A DNA stretch of 64,000 nt from Nocardia carnea NBRC 14403 (lineage in GTDB: Bacteria; Actinomycetota; Actinomycetes; Mycobacteriales; Mycobacteriaceae), in assembly GCF_000308515.1 (NCBI RefSeq), contig NZ_BAFV01000121.1, positions 1-64,000 on the forward strand. The letters are read 5' to 3'. The notes under the pieces are model-generated. The model did no database searches, had not been told where the DNA came from, and saw only the letters and a list, made by a program, of their open reading frames with translations. This document shows positions 25,302 to 35,136 of the stretch, piece by piece (within the stretch, counting starts at the first letter, position 1; the number at the start of each line of letters is the position of its first letter). The position numbers and the translations under genes were made by a program.

Positions 25302-26205
25302 ACTCCCGGGCCCGGGCCGGGAACTGCTCAGCGAGATCGGTGGGGCCCTCGATCAGGCCCGGGAATTCGTGCAGAACTTCGATCCCGAACTGGTGGTGCT
25401 GTTCGCCCCGGACCACTACAACGGGTTCTTCTACAAACTGATGCCGCCGTTCTGCCTGGGCACCGCGGCGGCCGGCGTCGGGGATTACGGCACCCACTCC
25501 GGTCCGCTCGACGTTCCCGAGGGACAGGCGCTGGCGCTGGCCGAGGCGCTGCTCGACGCCGGAATCGATATCGCCACCTCGGCGGAGATGTCGGTCGATC
25601 ACGGCACCGTGCAACCGCTGCAGCAGCTGTTCGGAGACGCCACCGCCCGGCCGGTTATCCCGATCTTCCTGAACTCGGTCGCGACACCGCTCGGCCCGCT
25701 GCGCCGGGTGCGGGCTCTCGGGACCGCGGTCGGGCAGCATCTCGCGACCCTCGGGAAACGGGTACTGGTACTCGGCTCCGGAGGACTGTCGCATGATCCG
25801 CCGGTTCCGCAGCGCGCCACCGCGCCGCCACCGGTGCTGGAGCGGATCGTGCACGGCCGGCCGATGACCACCGAACAGCGTCAGGCCCGGCAGAGCGCGG
25901 TGATGGCGGCCGCAGCAGAATTCGCGGCCGGGGACGGGCCGCTGCAACCGCTCAATCCGGACTGGGATCAGGAATTCCTCGACCTGGTCGATACCGGGCG
26001 GCTGTCGGCCGTCGACAGCTGGACCAACAGCGAGATCACGCGTACCGCCGGTAATTCCGCGCACGAGGTCCGGACGTGGGTGGCGGCGTTCTCCGCCCTC
26101 GCGGCGCAGGGCCCGTATCGGACCACTGTCCGCTACTACCGGCCCTCGCCCGAACTGATCGCCGGATTCGCCATCCGCACCGCGCGTCCGGCCGACCCCG
26201 GGTAG
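25258..26205 (+). CDS. Extradiol ring-cleavage dioxygenase, MhpB-like (LigB family)
   Basis: 315 aa, the size of E. coli MhpB (2,3-dihydroxyphenylpropionate 1,2-dioxygenase). The two catalytic histidines fall at the same numbers as in MhpB: H115 in SVDHG and H179 in GGLSHDPP. APDHYNGFFY supplies further iron-site residues. It would open a catechol ring next to the hydroxyls with Fe(II) and O2. Steroid catabolism normally uses the unrelated HsaC type here, so this points to a different substrate. Confidence 0.92.
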   Translation: MPLAVCCVSHSPLLELPGPGRELLSEIGGALDQAREFVQNFDPELVVLFAPDHYNGFFYKLMPPFCLGTAAAGVGDYGTHSGPLDVPEGQALALAEALLDAGIDIATSAEMSVDHGTVQPLQQLFGDATARPVIPIFLNSVATPLGPLRRVRALGTAVGQHLATLGKRVLVLGSGGLSHDPPVPQRATAPPPVLERIVHGRPMTTEQRQARQSAVMAAAAEFAAGDGPLQPLNPDWDQEFLDLVDTGRLSAVDSWTNSEITRTAGNSAHEVRTWVAAFSALAAQGPYRTTVRYYRPSPELIAGFAIRTARPADPG

Positions 26206-26254
26206 CCCGCCGCCGGCACCCCGCATCGACCACCCGACGAAAGGTAAGAACATC

Positions 26255-28036
26255 GTGACCACGGAGGAACCGGAGATCGCCGGCGCCGAGGATTCCGGCG
26301 CCGGCTACGACGAAACCGTCGATGTGCTGGTGGTCGGGTCCGGCGGCGGGGGGATGTCGGCCGCCCTGAAGGCCGACGCCGAGGGGCTCGAGGTTGTGAT
26401 CGTCGAGAAGGGCGCGAAATACGGTGGCTCCACCGCGCTCTCCGGCGGCGGTATCTGGGTGCCGAACGCGCCCGCCCAGCGGCGGGCCGATTTCGCACTG
26501 GACCCGGACGAGGTCGTCGAATACCTGAAGACGATCACCGGGGGACTGGTCACCGAACAGCGCCTGCGGATGTATGTCGAGAAGGCCCCGGAAATGATGG
26601 CCTTCCTCGAAGAGTGCAGCGACTGGATGCAATTCATCTGGAAACCCGGATATGCCGATTACTACCCGGAACTCGAAGGTGGCTCCGGACAGGGCAGCAC
26701 TATCAACGTCCCGCCGATAGACACCCGTGCGCTGGGGCCCGAGGAAAACGAACTGCTCGAACCACTCGCCCTGGCGCCCAAGGGTATCTGGCTGGGTCCC
26801 ATGGATCTGCGGCTGTTCTATCAGGTGCGGCAGAACTGGCGCGGTAAAGCGGTGCTGCTGAAACTGATCTGGCGGATGGTGCGCGCCCGGGTGTTCGGCG
26901 ATCGGATCGTCACCATCGGGCAGTCGCTGGTCGCCCGCCTGCGGCTCGCACTGAAAGAGCGCGATATCCGGCTCTGGCTCAATGCGCCGATGCAATCGCT
27001 GCTCACCGACCCGGACGGCCGGGTAACCGGCGCGGTGGTCGAACGGGACGGTGCGCAGATCCGGATCCGGGCCCGCCGCGGCGTGATCCTGGCGACCGGC
27101 GGCTTCGAACGCGATATGGACCGGCGGCGCGCGGAACTGCCGGAGGTCGATACCGATTGGAGCTTCGGTAACCCGCTGAACGTCGGCGACGGTATCCGCG
27201 CCGGAGAGAAAGTCGGTGCCGCCACCGATCTGATGGACGAATCGTGGTGGTTCCCGGCCGTGCAATGGCCGGACGGCCGGATGCAGTTCATGCTCAACGA
27301 ACGGATGATGCCCGCCCAGTTCATCGTCAACGGTGCGGGCGAGCGGTTCATCAACGAAGCCGCACCCTATATGGACTTCGGGCACGCCATGATCGAAGGC
27401 CAGCGGGCCGGCACCACCCATATCCCGTGCTGGCTGATCACCGATGCGCGGTCCTGGCGCCGGTATGTGATCTGCGGGCATCTGCCGATCCCCAAGGTGC
27501 CGTTCGCGCCGGTCCCGACCGGTGGCAAGGTCCCGCGGGCCTGGCTGGAATCGGGGGTGGTGGTCGAAGCGGGATCCTGGGACGAGCTCGCCCGCAGGAT
27601 CGATGTGCCCGCCGACGCGCTGAAAGCGACCGCGGAGCGGTTCGGCGAACTGGCCCGCAAGGGGCACGACGACGATTTCGGGCGCGGCGACAGCGTCTAC
27701 GACAACTACTACGGCGACCCCACCCTGCCGAACCCGAACCTGTATCCGATCGGCAAACCGCCCTACTACGCGTTCCGGATCGTGCTCGGCGATCTGGGCA
27801 CCTCGGGCGGGCTGTGCACCGACGAATACGCCCGGGTGCTGCGCGCCGACGACACGGTGATCGACGGCCTGTACGCGACCGGGAACGCCTCGGCGGCGGT
27901 CATGGGCCGCAGTTACGCCGGCGCGGGGGCCACCATCGGGCCCGCCATGACCTTCGGATACATCGCCGCGCAGCACTGCGCGCAGCGGGCGGCATCCGAA
28001 GCAGAAACGATCGAATCCACCGGAGGTAATCGATGA
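26255..28036 (+). CDS. FAD-dependent dehydrogenase, KstD-like (second copy)
   Basis: 593 aa. FAD motif VLVVGSGGGGMSAALKADAE near residue 25, GGSTALSGGGIWVPNA near 60, and the KstD active-site block KPPYYAFRIVLGDLGTSGGL near 508 with GRSYAGAGATIGPAMTFGY after it. This copy keeps the YYAF...GDLGTSGG pattern of true KstDs more closely than the copy at 21040. Probable role: ring desaturation of a keto intermediate. GTG 26255 follows AAAGG. The stop overlaps the ATG of the LLM gene (ATGA). Confidence 0.92.
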   Translation: MTTEEPEIAGAEDSGAGYDETVDVLVVGSGGGGMSAALKADAEGLEVVIVEKGAKYGGSTALSGGGIWVPNAPAQRRADFALDPDEVVEYLKTITGGLVTEQRLRMYVEKAPEMMAFLEECSDWMQFIWKPGYADYYPELEGGSGQGSTINVPPIDTRALGPEENELLEPLALAPKGIWLGPMDLRLFYQVRQNWRGKAVLLKLIWRMVRARVFGDRIVTIGQSLVARLRLALKERDIRLWLNAPMQSLLTDPDGRVTGAVVERDGAQIRIRARRGVILATGGFERDMDRRRAELPEVDTDWSFGNPLNVGDGIRAGEKVGAATDLMDESWWFPAVQWPDGRMQFMLNERMMPAQFIVNGAGERFINEAAPYMDFGHAMIEGQRAGTTHIPCWLITDARSWRRYVICGHLPIPKVPFAPVPTGGKVPRAWLESGVVVEAGSWDELARRIDVPADALKATAERFGELARKGHDDDFGRGDSVYDNYYGDPTLPNPNLYPIGKPPYYAFRIVLGDLGTSGGLCTDEYARVLRADDTVIDGLYATGNASAAVMGRSYAGAGATIGPAMTFGYIAAQHCAQRAASEAETIESTGGNR

Positions 28037-29334
28037 AAATATCCCTCTTCTACGAGTTCGCGCTGCCGCGGCCGTGGACCGACGACGACGAATTCCAGAT
28101 GTTCCAGGACGGGCTGGACGAAGTAGAGGCGGCGGATAAAGCCGGGTTCTCCACGGTCTGGCTCACGGAGCACCACTTCCTGGAGGAGTACTGCCACGCC
28201 ACCGCGCCCGAGATGTTCCTCGCCGCGGCCAGCCAGCGGACGAAGAACATCCGGCTCGGTTTCGGTGTCATGCATCTGCCGCCGGGAATCAACCATCCCG
28301 CCCGCGCCGCGGAACGCGTGGCGACCCTGGATCATCTGTCCGGCGGCCGGGTGGAATTCGGTACCGGCGAATCGTCGTCGGTGGCCGAGCTCGGCGGGTT
28401 CGATATCGACCCGGCGGATAAGCGCGCCCAGTGGGAGGAAGCCCTCGAGGTCACCGTCCGCGCGATGACCGAGACCCCGTTCAGCGGGTTCAAGGGCGAA
28501 CACATCTCCATGCCGCCCCGCAATATCATTCCGAAACCGCGGCAGACCCCGCACCCACCGCTGTGGGTGGCCTGCACCCGGCCGTCGTCGGTGCAGATGG
28601 CAGCTCAGAAAGGTATCGGCGCACTGAGTTTCGCCTACACCGGCCCGGAGGCGCTCGGTGAACGCGTGCGCGGTTACTACGAAGAATTCGAGAACGCGGC
28701 CGCGCCCTCGGTACCGCAGATGAACCCGAATATCCTGGCCATCGGCGGTGACCTGTCGATGATGGTCGCCAAGACCGACGACGAAGCGGTCAAACGCCTC
28801 GGCCTGGGCGGCGGGTTCTTCTCGTTCGGCATCATGCACTACTACATGACCGGTATGCACACTCCCGGCCGCACCGGCGTATGGGACAGCTACCTGGACG
28901 CGGTGAAGGAAGACGAAACCCTCGCTTACGGTCCCGGCCGCGGTGCCATCGGTGGCCCGGAGACGGTCCGCGAATTCCTGCGCGGTTACGAGCAGAGCGG
29001 GGTCGACGAGATCATCCTGCTGCTGAATCCGCGCAGCCATGAAGGAACCATGGAATCCATCGAGATCATGGGCTCCGAGATCCTGCCGGAGTTCATCGAA
29101 CGCGATGAGGTGGCCCGCGCGGAGAAAGCCAAACGGCTCGAGCCCGTCCTGGAGAAGGCCGAAGCGCGACGGCGGCCCTGGGCAGTGCCGGAATTCGACG
29201 AGAGCTATTCGATCGGCGGCCTGCCGACCGGCCGCGGCGGCAAATTCACCGCCAGCGAGATCCCCGAGGCCATGGCCGAGATCAACGAAGGCCGGGTGAA
29301 GGCCGCGCAGGCCCTGAAGGACCAGCAGAGCTGA
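28033..29334 (+). CDS. LLM class flavin-dependent oxidoreductase
   Basis: 433 aa bacterial-luciferase-like TIM barrel: MKISLFYEFALPRPW, TVWLTEHHFLEEYC (about residue 48), LGFGVMHLPPGINHPARAAE and FGTGESSS near 115. The extra 80 C-terminal residues make it longer than most members. Such proteins are FMN-dependent monooxygenases or F420-dependent enzymes. An FMN reductase gene three genes downstream would suit a two-component monooxygenase. Start overlaps the upstream stop. Confidence 0.88.
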   Translation: MKISLFYEFALPRPWTDDDEFQMFQDGLDEVEAADKAGFSTVWLTEHHFLEEYCHATAPEMFLAAASQRTKNIRLGFGVMHLPPGINHPARAAERVATLDHLSGGRVEFGTGESSSVAELGGFDIDPADKRAQWEEALEVTVRAMTETPFSGFKGEHISMPPRNIIPKPRQTPHPPLWVACTRPSSVQMAAQKGIGALSFAYTGPEALGERVRGYYEEFENAAAPSVPQMNPNILAIGGDLSMMVAKTDDEAVKRLGLGGGFFSFGIMHYYMTGMHTPGRTGVWDSYLDAVKEDETLAYGPGRGAIGGPETVREFLRGYEQSGVDEIILLLNPRSHEGTMESIEIMGSEILPEFIERDEVARAEKAKRLEPVLEKAEARRRPWAVPEFDESYSIGGLPTGRGGKFTASEIPEAMAEINEGRVKAAQALKDQQS

Positions 29335-29361
29335 GCGGCAGCAGCGGGAGAGGAGAGTGTG

Positions 29362-30201
29362 GTGCCCGAGGTGGACTCGATCGGCCGGCGGTGGCGTTAC
29401 GACGGTAAACGGGTGGTGGTGACCGGCTGCGCCTCCGGTATCGGTGCCTGCCTGGTGACGCAGTTGCGGGATCTCGGCGCCGAGATCGTCGGACTCGACC
29501 GGTTGCGCCCGGGCACCGAACTCGACGAGTTCCACGAGATGGATCAGGCGGATCCGTCGTCCATCGACCGCGCCGTGGGCAAGATCGGGACCGAGGTCGA
29601 CGTCCTGTTCAATATCGCCGGCGTCTCCTCGGGTATCGGCGACCCGCTGCGCGTGGCCACCATCAATTTTCTCGGGATGCGGCATGTCACCGAAGCGCTC
29701 GTCCCGCATATGGCACCGGGTTCGGCGGTGGTCAGTGTCTCCTCGCTGGCCGCTTCCGGATACCTGGAGAACCGCTGGGCGGTCAACGGATTGCTGGAAA
29801 CCACCTCGATGGAGGAGGGAATCGCCTGGTGTACCGCGAATCCCGAGGCCATCGCGGACGGCGGCTACCGGCTGTCCAAGGAAGCGATCATCCTCTACAC
29901 CGTGCGCAGATCGGTGGAGCTCGCACGCCGCGGTATCCGGATGAACTGCACCGGCCCCGGCGTCACCGAAACCCCCATCCTGGACCAGCTGCGTTCGGCA
30001 TACGGCCAGGACTATCTCGACGGGATCCCCAAACCGCTGGGCCGGTCCGCCGATCCCGTCGAACAGGCGTCCGCACTGCTGTTCCTGGGCAGCCGCGCCG
30101 CCGGATACATCACCGGCCAAGTGCTGTGGGTCGACGGCGGCAACCTCGCCGCGCGCCTGGCCGGCGAACTGGCCGGCCCGCCCCCGGGCGAGCGGAAATA
30201 G
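29362..30201 (+). CDS. Short-chain dehydrogenase/reductase
   Basis: 279 aa SDR: VTGCASGIGACL (about residue 20), NIAG (about 87), SVSSLAASG and catalytic YRLSK (about 172). An insert of about 30 residues between the Ser and Tyr motifs (NRWAVNGLLETTSMEEGIAW) matches 3-alpha-hydroxysteroid-dehydrogenase-like SDRs, which suggests a hydroxyl on an alicyclic ring as target. GTG 29362 has AGGAG at a normal distance; GTG 29359 is the alternative. Confidence 0.88.
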   Translation: MPEVDSIGRRWRYDGKRVVVTGCASGIGACLVTQLRDLGAEIVGLDRLRPGTELDEFHEMDQADPSSIDRAVGKIGTEVDVLFNIAGVSSGIGDPLRVATINFLGMRHVTEALVPHMAPGSAVVSVSSLAASGYLENRWAVNGLLETTSMEEGIAWCTANPEAIADGGYRLSKEAIILYTVRRSVELARRGIRMNCTGPGVTETPILDQLRSAYGQDYLDGIPKPLGRSADPVEQASALLFLGSRAAGYITGQVLWVDGGNLAARLAGELAGPPPGERK

Positions 30202-30222
30202 GCAGCTGGAAGGAAAATCGAC

Positions 30223-31212
30223 GTGGCAACTCTGACCGATTTCTACAAACTCGGTGACACCGTGCGCAACTGGGGTCGCTGGGGCGCCGACGACGAACTC
30301 GGCACACTGAACTTCATCACACCGCAGAAGATCGCCGCCGCGGCCGGACTGGTCCGGCACGGAAAAGTGTTCCCGCTGGGCATCGACTTCGGTTCCAACG
30401 GCCCGCAGGGCGCCTTCAAATTCCGGGCCAATCCCACCCACGTGATGACCGTCGACGGCGGCGACGCCCAAACGCTGACCGAATACGGCCCGAAATGGCT
30501 GCAGAATTCGGTGGCCGGCGAACTGGCCGGATTCTTCGCCGACAATCCGTTCCGGTTCAACGACGATATGCTCATCATGCCGTTGCAGGCCGCCACCCAG
30601 TGGGACGCCTTCTCCCACGTCTACTACGACGAGAAGCTCTACAACGGTTTCCCGGCCGATTCGGTCACCAGTATGGGCGCCTTCCACTGCGGTATCGAAA
30701 AGGTCGACAGCAAAGGGATCACCAGCCGCGGTGTCCTGTTGGACCTGGTGAAGTACCGTGGCGCGGACACTTTCCTCGAGGTCGGCGAACCGATCACCGG
30801 CGACGAACTCGACGAATGCGCGAAACGTCAGGGCGTGACCATCGAATCCGGCGATATCGTGCTGGTCCGCACCGGCTGGTGGAACCGTTTCCTCGAAGCC
30901 GGTGACGGTTCCGAACCCTATTCGGGCCTCGACTGGACCTGTGCCAAATGGCTGCACGACCACGAGATCGCGGCCGTGGCCGCCGATAATCTCATGGTCG
31001 AGAATCCGATATCGGGGGTCGAGGGCACATTCCTGCCGATGCATATGCTGTGCCTTCGCGATATGGGCCTGATGCTCGGCGAATACTGGGATTTCACCGC
31101 CCTGGCCGCCGATTGCGCCGCCGACGGCGTCTACGAATTCCAGCTCATCGCCCCGCCGCTGCGCGTGGTGGGCGCGGTCGGTTCACCGATCAACCCCATC
31201 GCCATCAAGTAG
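30223..31212 (+). CDS. Cyclase family protein (PF04199-type metal hydrolase)
   Basis: 329 aa. This fold includes kynurenine formamidase and isatin hydrolase. The metal-site segment reads LQAATQWDAFSHVYYDEKLY (about residue 124), the form seen in the long actinobacterial subfamily, with GVLLDLVKYRGAD and VRTGWWNRF further on. A likely role is hydrolytic opening of a ring or lactam/lactone intermediate. GTG 30223 follows GGAAGG. Confidence 0.88.
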   Translation: MATLTDFYKLGDTVRNWGRWGADDELGTLNFITPQKIAAAAGLVRHGKVFPLGIDFGSNGPQGAFKFRANPTHVMTVDGGDAQTLTEYGPKWLQNSVAGELAGFFADNPFRFNDDMLIMPLQAATQWDAFSHVYYDEKLYNGFPADSVTSMGAFHCGIEKVDSKGITSRGVLLDLVKYRGADTFLEVGEPITGDELDECAKRQGVTIESGDIVLVRTGWWNRFLEAGDGSEPYSGLDWTCAKWLHDHEIAAVAADNLMVENPISGVEGTFLPMHMLCLRDMGLMLGEYWDFTALAADCAADGVYEFQLIAPPLRVVGAVGSPINPIAIK

Positions 31213-31222
31213 GAGACCGGCT

Positions 31223-31834
31223 ATGACCGTGGGAAGCACAATGATGGATCGCGCAGCATCCGAAACCGGTTCGCGCCCGTTCGTCGTCGGACTCGGCGGC
31301 ACGCTACGCGCCGGCTCGTCGACCGAGCGCGCGCTGCGGCACTGCCTGGACGCCGTCGAGCAGCGCGGTGGCCGGACCGCGTTGTTCAGCGGTGAACAGA
31401 TCAATCTGCCGATGTACAACCCGCACGATCCGGCGCGCACCCCGCAGGCCCAGGCGCTGGTGGAGGCATTACGCGCCGCCGACGCGGTGATCGTCGGCTC
31501 GCCCGGCTACCACGGTGCCATCTCCGGCCTGGTGAAGAACGCCCTCGACTATGTCGAGGATATGCGCACCGATCCCACGGTCTACCTGGACAACAAACCC
31601 TGGGGTTGTATCACCTGCGCCTACGGCTGGCAGGCCGCCGTCGGAACCTTGGGCCAGCTGCGGGGGATAGGGCATGCGCTGCGGGCCTGGCCCACACCTA
31701 TCGGGGTCGCGATCAATTCGGCCGACAAGATCTGGGACGACACCGGCGCCCTCATCGACACCGGCGTGCAGAATCAGCTCGAGCTGCTCGCCGTCCAGGT
31801 GCTCACCAGCGCCAAGCCGATAGGCACGACATGA
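31223..31834 (+). CDS. NADPH-dependent FMN reductase
   Basis: 203 aa flavodoxin-like fold. GGTLRAGSSTERAL (phosphate loop, about residue 27) and SPGYHGAISGLVKNALDY (about 94) are typical of the NADPH:FMN reductase family. It probably supplies reduced FMN to the LLM oxidoreductase at 28033. Its TGA overlaps the next ATG (ATGA). Confidence 0.88.
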   Translation: MTVGSTMMDRAASETGSRPFVVGLGGTLRAGSSTERALRHCLDAVEQRGGRTALFSGEQINLPMYNPHDPARTPQAQALVEALRAADAVIVGSPGYHGAISGLVKNALDYVEDMRTDPTVYLDNKPWGCITCAYGWQAAVGTLGQLRGIGHALRAWPTPIGVAINSADKIWDDTGALIDTGVQNQLELLAVQVLTSAKPIGTT

Positions 31835-32721
31835 GCGAGTCGGGCCGCCCGGGGGCGGTGGCTTCCGGATATGAGCATCGTTCGATCGAGGTCGACGGTC
31901 TGCGAACCCATTTTCTCGAAGCGGGCGCGGGTGAGCCCGTTGTGTTGCTGCACGGGGGCGAGTTCGGTGCGAGCGCCGAACTGGGCTGGGAACACGTCGT
32001 TCCCGCGCTCGCGCAGCGATACCGCGTGCTCGCCCCCGATATGCTCGGATACGGCGATTCCGCGAAAGTCGTCGATTTCACCGACGGTCGTGGAATGCGG
32101 ATCCGGCATATCGCCCGGTTCTTGGCCGTGCTCGGTATCGAATCCGCTTTTTTCGTGGGTAATTCGATGGGCGCGGTGAATCTGCTCGCCGATACCACCG
32201 CCACGAATCCGTTGCTGCCGGTGCGCGCCATGGTGACGATCTGCGGCGGCGGCCAGATCCAGGCGAACGAGCATATGCGCGCCCTCTACGATTTCGACGC
32301 CACACTGCCCGCCATGCGCGCGATCGTCACCGCCCTGTTCGCCTCGCCCGCGTACCCGGCCGACGAGGACTATGTGCGGCGCCGGTTCGATTCCGCGACC
32401 GAGCCCGGCGCCTGGGAGGCCATCGCGGCTGCCCGTTTCCGTCGCCCCGGCGCGCCGACACCGCCCGCGCCGGGCGACCGGCGGTTCGAACGGATCCGGG
32501 TGCCGACACTGGTGCTCGAAGGCGGCGCCGACAAACTTCTGCCCCGCGGCTGGGCCGCCGAGGTCGCCGCCCGGATCCCGCAGGCCGAATCCGCGGTGAT
32601 CGCCGATGCCGGCCACTGCCCGCAGATCGAACGCCCGGACGCGGTGAACCCGCTGCTCCTGGATTTCCTGGGCCGGCAGGCGCGAGCCGCAGCGCCGGCG
32701 CAATACGCACACAGCGGATGA
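31831..32721 (+). CDS. Alpha/beta hydrolase
   Basis: 296 aa with full catalytic set: oxyanion LLHGGEFGASAE (about residue 38), nucleophile VGNSMGAVN (about 111), acid in LEGGADKLLP and His in DAGHCPQIERPDA. It resembles meta-cleavage product hydrolases, so it may act on a second cleavage step. ATG overlaps the preceding stop. One of three such hydrolases in the island. Confidence 0.88.
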   Translation: MSESGRPGAVASGYEHRSIEVDGLRTHFLEAGAGEPVVLLHGGEFGASAELGWEHVVPALAQRYRVLAPDMLGYGDSAKVVDFTDGRGMRIRHIARFLAVLGIESAFFVGNSMGAVNLLADTTATNPLLPVRAMVTICGGGQIQANEHMRALYDFDATLPAMRAIVTALFASPAYPADEDYVRRRFDSATEPGAWEAIAAARFRRPGAPTPPAPGDRRFERIRVPTLVLEGGADKLLPRGWAAEVAARIPQAESAVIADAGHCPQIERPDAVNPLLLDFLGRQARAAAPAQYAHSG

Positions 32722-32772
32722 ACCGGCGCCCGGACAGGAACAGGGATTTCGTGACGAAAGGATATGCAGCGC

Positions 32773-33612
32773 ATGGGTAACGAATTGGCGGGCAAGGTCG
32801 CGGTGGTCACCGGCGGCGCGTCCGGGCTGGGCAGTGCCATGGTCGAACGGTTCGTTGCCGAAGGTGCGCACGTGGTAGTCGGTGATATCGACGCTGAGAA
32901 GGGGCAGGCCCTGGCCGACCGCTGTGGGGCCGCCGTGCAGTTCCGCGTCACCGATGCCGGCGATCCCGGCCAGGTCGCCCAGCTCGTCGATCTCGCCGTT
33001 CGCGAGTTCGGCGGCCTGCACATCATGTGCAACAACGCCGGGATCTCCGGGAAAATGCACAAAAGCATCCTGGACGACGATTTCGCCGACTTCCAGCATG
33101 TGATGTCGGTGAACGTGCTCGGTGTGATGGCCGGTACCCGGCTGGCGGCCCGGCATATGGCGGACAACGGCGGCGGATCGATCATCAATCTGTCGTCGGT
33201 GGGCGGCGTGCAGGCCGGCGGCGGTGTGATGACCTACCGCGCTTCCAAAGCCGCGGTCATCCATTTCACGAAATCCGCGGCGATCGAACTCGCCCAGTAC
33301 GACGTGCGGGTGAACTGTATCGCCCCGGGAAATATCCCCACCGATCTGCTGACGAAGGCGTCGAGCACGATGTCGCCGGAAAAAGCCGAGCGGATGACCC
33401 GCGCCATGCGCGACATGATGAACCGCGACCGCCCGCTGCCGCGCGAAGGCACCCCCTCCGATGTCGCCGAGGCCGCGGTCTACTTCGCCGCCGAACGGTC
33501 GCGCTACCTGACCGGCACCGTCCTGGCCGTCGACGGCGGCACCACTGCCGGCAAACCCCTGATGCGACGCAGTGCCGAGGCGGCCAACGGCTCCGCCGCC
33601 GCGAAATCCTGA
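32773..33612 (+). CDS. Short-chain dehydrogenase/reductase
   Basis: 279 aa classical SDR: TGGASGLGSAM (about residue 13), NNAGISG (about 87), SSVGGVQ and catalytic YRASK (about 154). ATG 32773 is preferred because AAAGGA is 10 nt upstream; ATG 32764 is too close to it. It lies between a hydrolase and a ferredoxin gene in the rightward train and probably oxidises an alcohol made by the P450s. Confidence 0.88.
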   Translation: MGNELAGKVAVVTGGASGLGSAMVERFVAEGAHVVVGDIDAEKGQALADRCGAAVQFRVTDAGDPGQVAQLVDLAVREFGGLHIMCNNAGISGKMHKSILDDDFADFQHVMSVNVLGVMAGTRLAARHMADNGGGSIINLSSVGGVQAGGGVMTYRASKAAVIHFTKSAAIELAQYDVRVNCIAPGNIPTDLLTKASSTMSPEKAERMTRAMRDMMNRDRPLPREGTPSDVAEAAVYFAAERSRYLTGTVLAVDGGTTAGKPLMRRSAEAANGSAAAKS

Positions 33613-33655
33613 GCGGATCCAGCCCCGCCCACCTTCACCCGAGAAAGAGGAAGTC

Positions 33656-33853
33656 ATGAAAGTGACTGTCGAACAAGGGAAATGCATTGCCGCCGGGCAC
33701 TGCGTGATGGCGGCCGACGCGGTATTCGATCAGCGCGAGGAAGACGGCATCGTCGTCCTGCTGGACGAGAACCCCCCGGACGATCTCGCCGACGAGGTGC
33801 GCGAAGCCGCCGCCGTCTGCCCCGCCATGGCCATTCACGTCCACGAGGAGTGA
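33656..33853 (+). CDS. Ferredoxin, [3Fe-4S] type, P450 partner
   Basis: 65 aa with C10 and C16 in CIAAGHC and C55 in VCPAMAI, the C-x5-C...CP pattern. Asp/Glu-rich surface typical of P450 ferredoxins. It ends 2 bp before the ATG of a P450 gene, so it is almost certainly that enzyme's electron donor. GAGGAAG precedes ATG 33656. Confidence 0.93.
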   Translation: MKVTVEQGKCIAAGHCVMAADAVFDQREEDGIVVLLDENPPDDLADEVREAAAVCPAMAIHVHEE

Positions 33854-33855
33854 CA

Positions 33856-35103
33856 ATGACGAACACGTCCGGGTCCGAGACCCACGCCGCATCCGATACC
33901 GGATCGATCCTGGAGTATCCGATGGAACGGGCCGCCGGATGCCCGTTCGCGCCGCCGCCGGAGGTACTCGGGCTGGTGACCGAACGCCCGCTGTCCCGGG
34001 TCCGGATCTGGGACGGCAGCACCCCGTGGCTGGTCACCGGTTACGCCGAACTCAAAGCGCTGATGTCCGATCCGAGGATCAGCACCGACGATCACCAGCC
34101 CGGCTTCCCGCACTGGAACGAGGGCATGCTCGAAATGGTGAATCACCGGGCCCGCTCGGTATTCAATACCGACGGTGAGGAACACAGCCGTTTCCGCCGG
34201 ATGATGACCAAACCGTTCACGGTGAAACGGGTCGACGCACTGCGCCCGGCGATCCAGCAGATCACCGACGACCATCTCGACGCCATCCTCGCCGGCCCGC
34301 AGCCCGCGGATCTCGTCGAAGCGCTCGCCTTGCCGGTACCTTCGCTGGTGATCAGCGAAATGCTGGGCGTGCCCTATGAGGATCACGAATTCTTCCAGCA
34401 GCACGCGACGACCGGTGTGTCCCGTTTCGCCACCGCGGAGGAATCGGCGAAGGGGCGAGTGGGGCTGGCCCGCTATCTGATCGACCTGATCAAATCCAAA
34501 ATGGAGAATCCGGCCGAGGATATGGTCACCGAACTCGCCGAACGGGTCACCGCCGGCGAGATCTCCATGAAAGAAGCCGCCCAGATCGGCACCGGTGTAC
34601 TCATCGCCGGGCACGAGACCAGCGCGAATATGATCTCGCTGGGCACACTCGCACTGCTGGAGAACCCGGACCAATTGGCTCTGCTGCGCGATACCGACGA
34701 TCCCAAGGTCGTCGCGAACGCGGTCGAGGAACTGCTGCGCTATCTGAGCATCATCCAGAACGGGCAGCGCCGGGTCGCCCTCGACGATATCGAATTCGGC
34801 GGGCACACCATCAAGGCCGGCGAGGGCGTGATCATCGACCTCGCGCCCGCGAACTGGGACCCGAACCAGTTCCCGAACCCGGACACCCTCGATCTGACCC
34901 GCCCCGCCCGCCTGCATGTGGGCTTCGGGTTCGGCCCGCACCAGTGCGTGGGCCAGCAACTGGCCCGCGTGGAATTGCAGATCGTTTTCAAAACCTTGCT
35001 GGAGCGGATCCCGTCCATGCGGCTCGCGATTCCGCTCGACGAGGTCGAATTCAAACACGACAAACTGGCCTACGGTCTGTACCGCCTGCCGGTGACGTGG
35101 TGA
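33856..35103 (+). CDS. Cytochrome P450 (CYP105-like)
   Basis: 415 aa. I-helix AGHETSAN (about residue 250), ExxR in EELLRYL (about 294), heme loop FGFGPHQCVG with Cys near residue 364, and the conserved N-terminal FNTDGEEHSRFRRMMTKPF. Directly coupled to the ferredoxin gene before it. Likely hydroxylates the ring or side chain of the pathway substrate. Confidence 0.94.
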   Translation: MTNTSGSETHAASDTGSILEYPMERAAGCPFAPPPEVLGLVTERPLSRVRIWDGSTPWLVTGYAELKALMSDPRISTDDHQPGFPHWNEGMLEMVNHRARSVFNTDGEEHSRFRRMMTKPFTVKRVDALRPAIQQITDDHLDAILAGPQPADLVEALALPVPSLVISEMLGVPYEDHEFFQQHATTGVSRFATAEESAKGRVGLARYLIDLIKSKMENPAEDMVTELAERVTAGEISMKEAAQIGTGVLIAGHETSANMISLGTLALLENPDQLALLRDTDDPKVVANAVEELLRYLSIIQNGQRRVALDDIEFGGHTIKAGEGVIIDLAPANWDPNQFPNPDTLDLTRPARLHVGFGFGPHQCVGQQLARVELQIVFKTLLERIPSMRLAIPLDEVEFKHDKLAYGLYRLPVTW

Positions 35104-35136
35104 ACCCGAACAACTGCGCCGAAAGGAGACTCAGCT

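Noticed and set aside
26036..27976. Open frame of 646 codons on the minus strand
   Set aside because: Antisense to the second KstD-like gene, low-complexity translation.
27913..31044. Open frame of 1043 codons on the minus strand
   Set aside because: It lies antisense to five well-supported genes (KstD-like to cyclase). Its translation is rich in Arg/Gly/His/Asp without domains, a common artefact of high-GC third positions.
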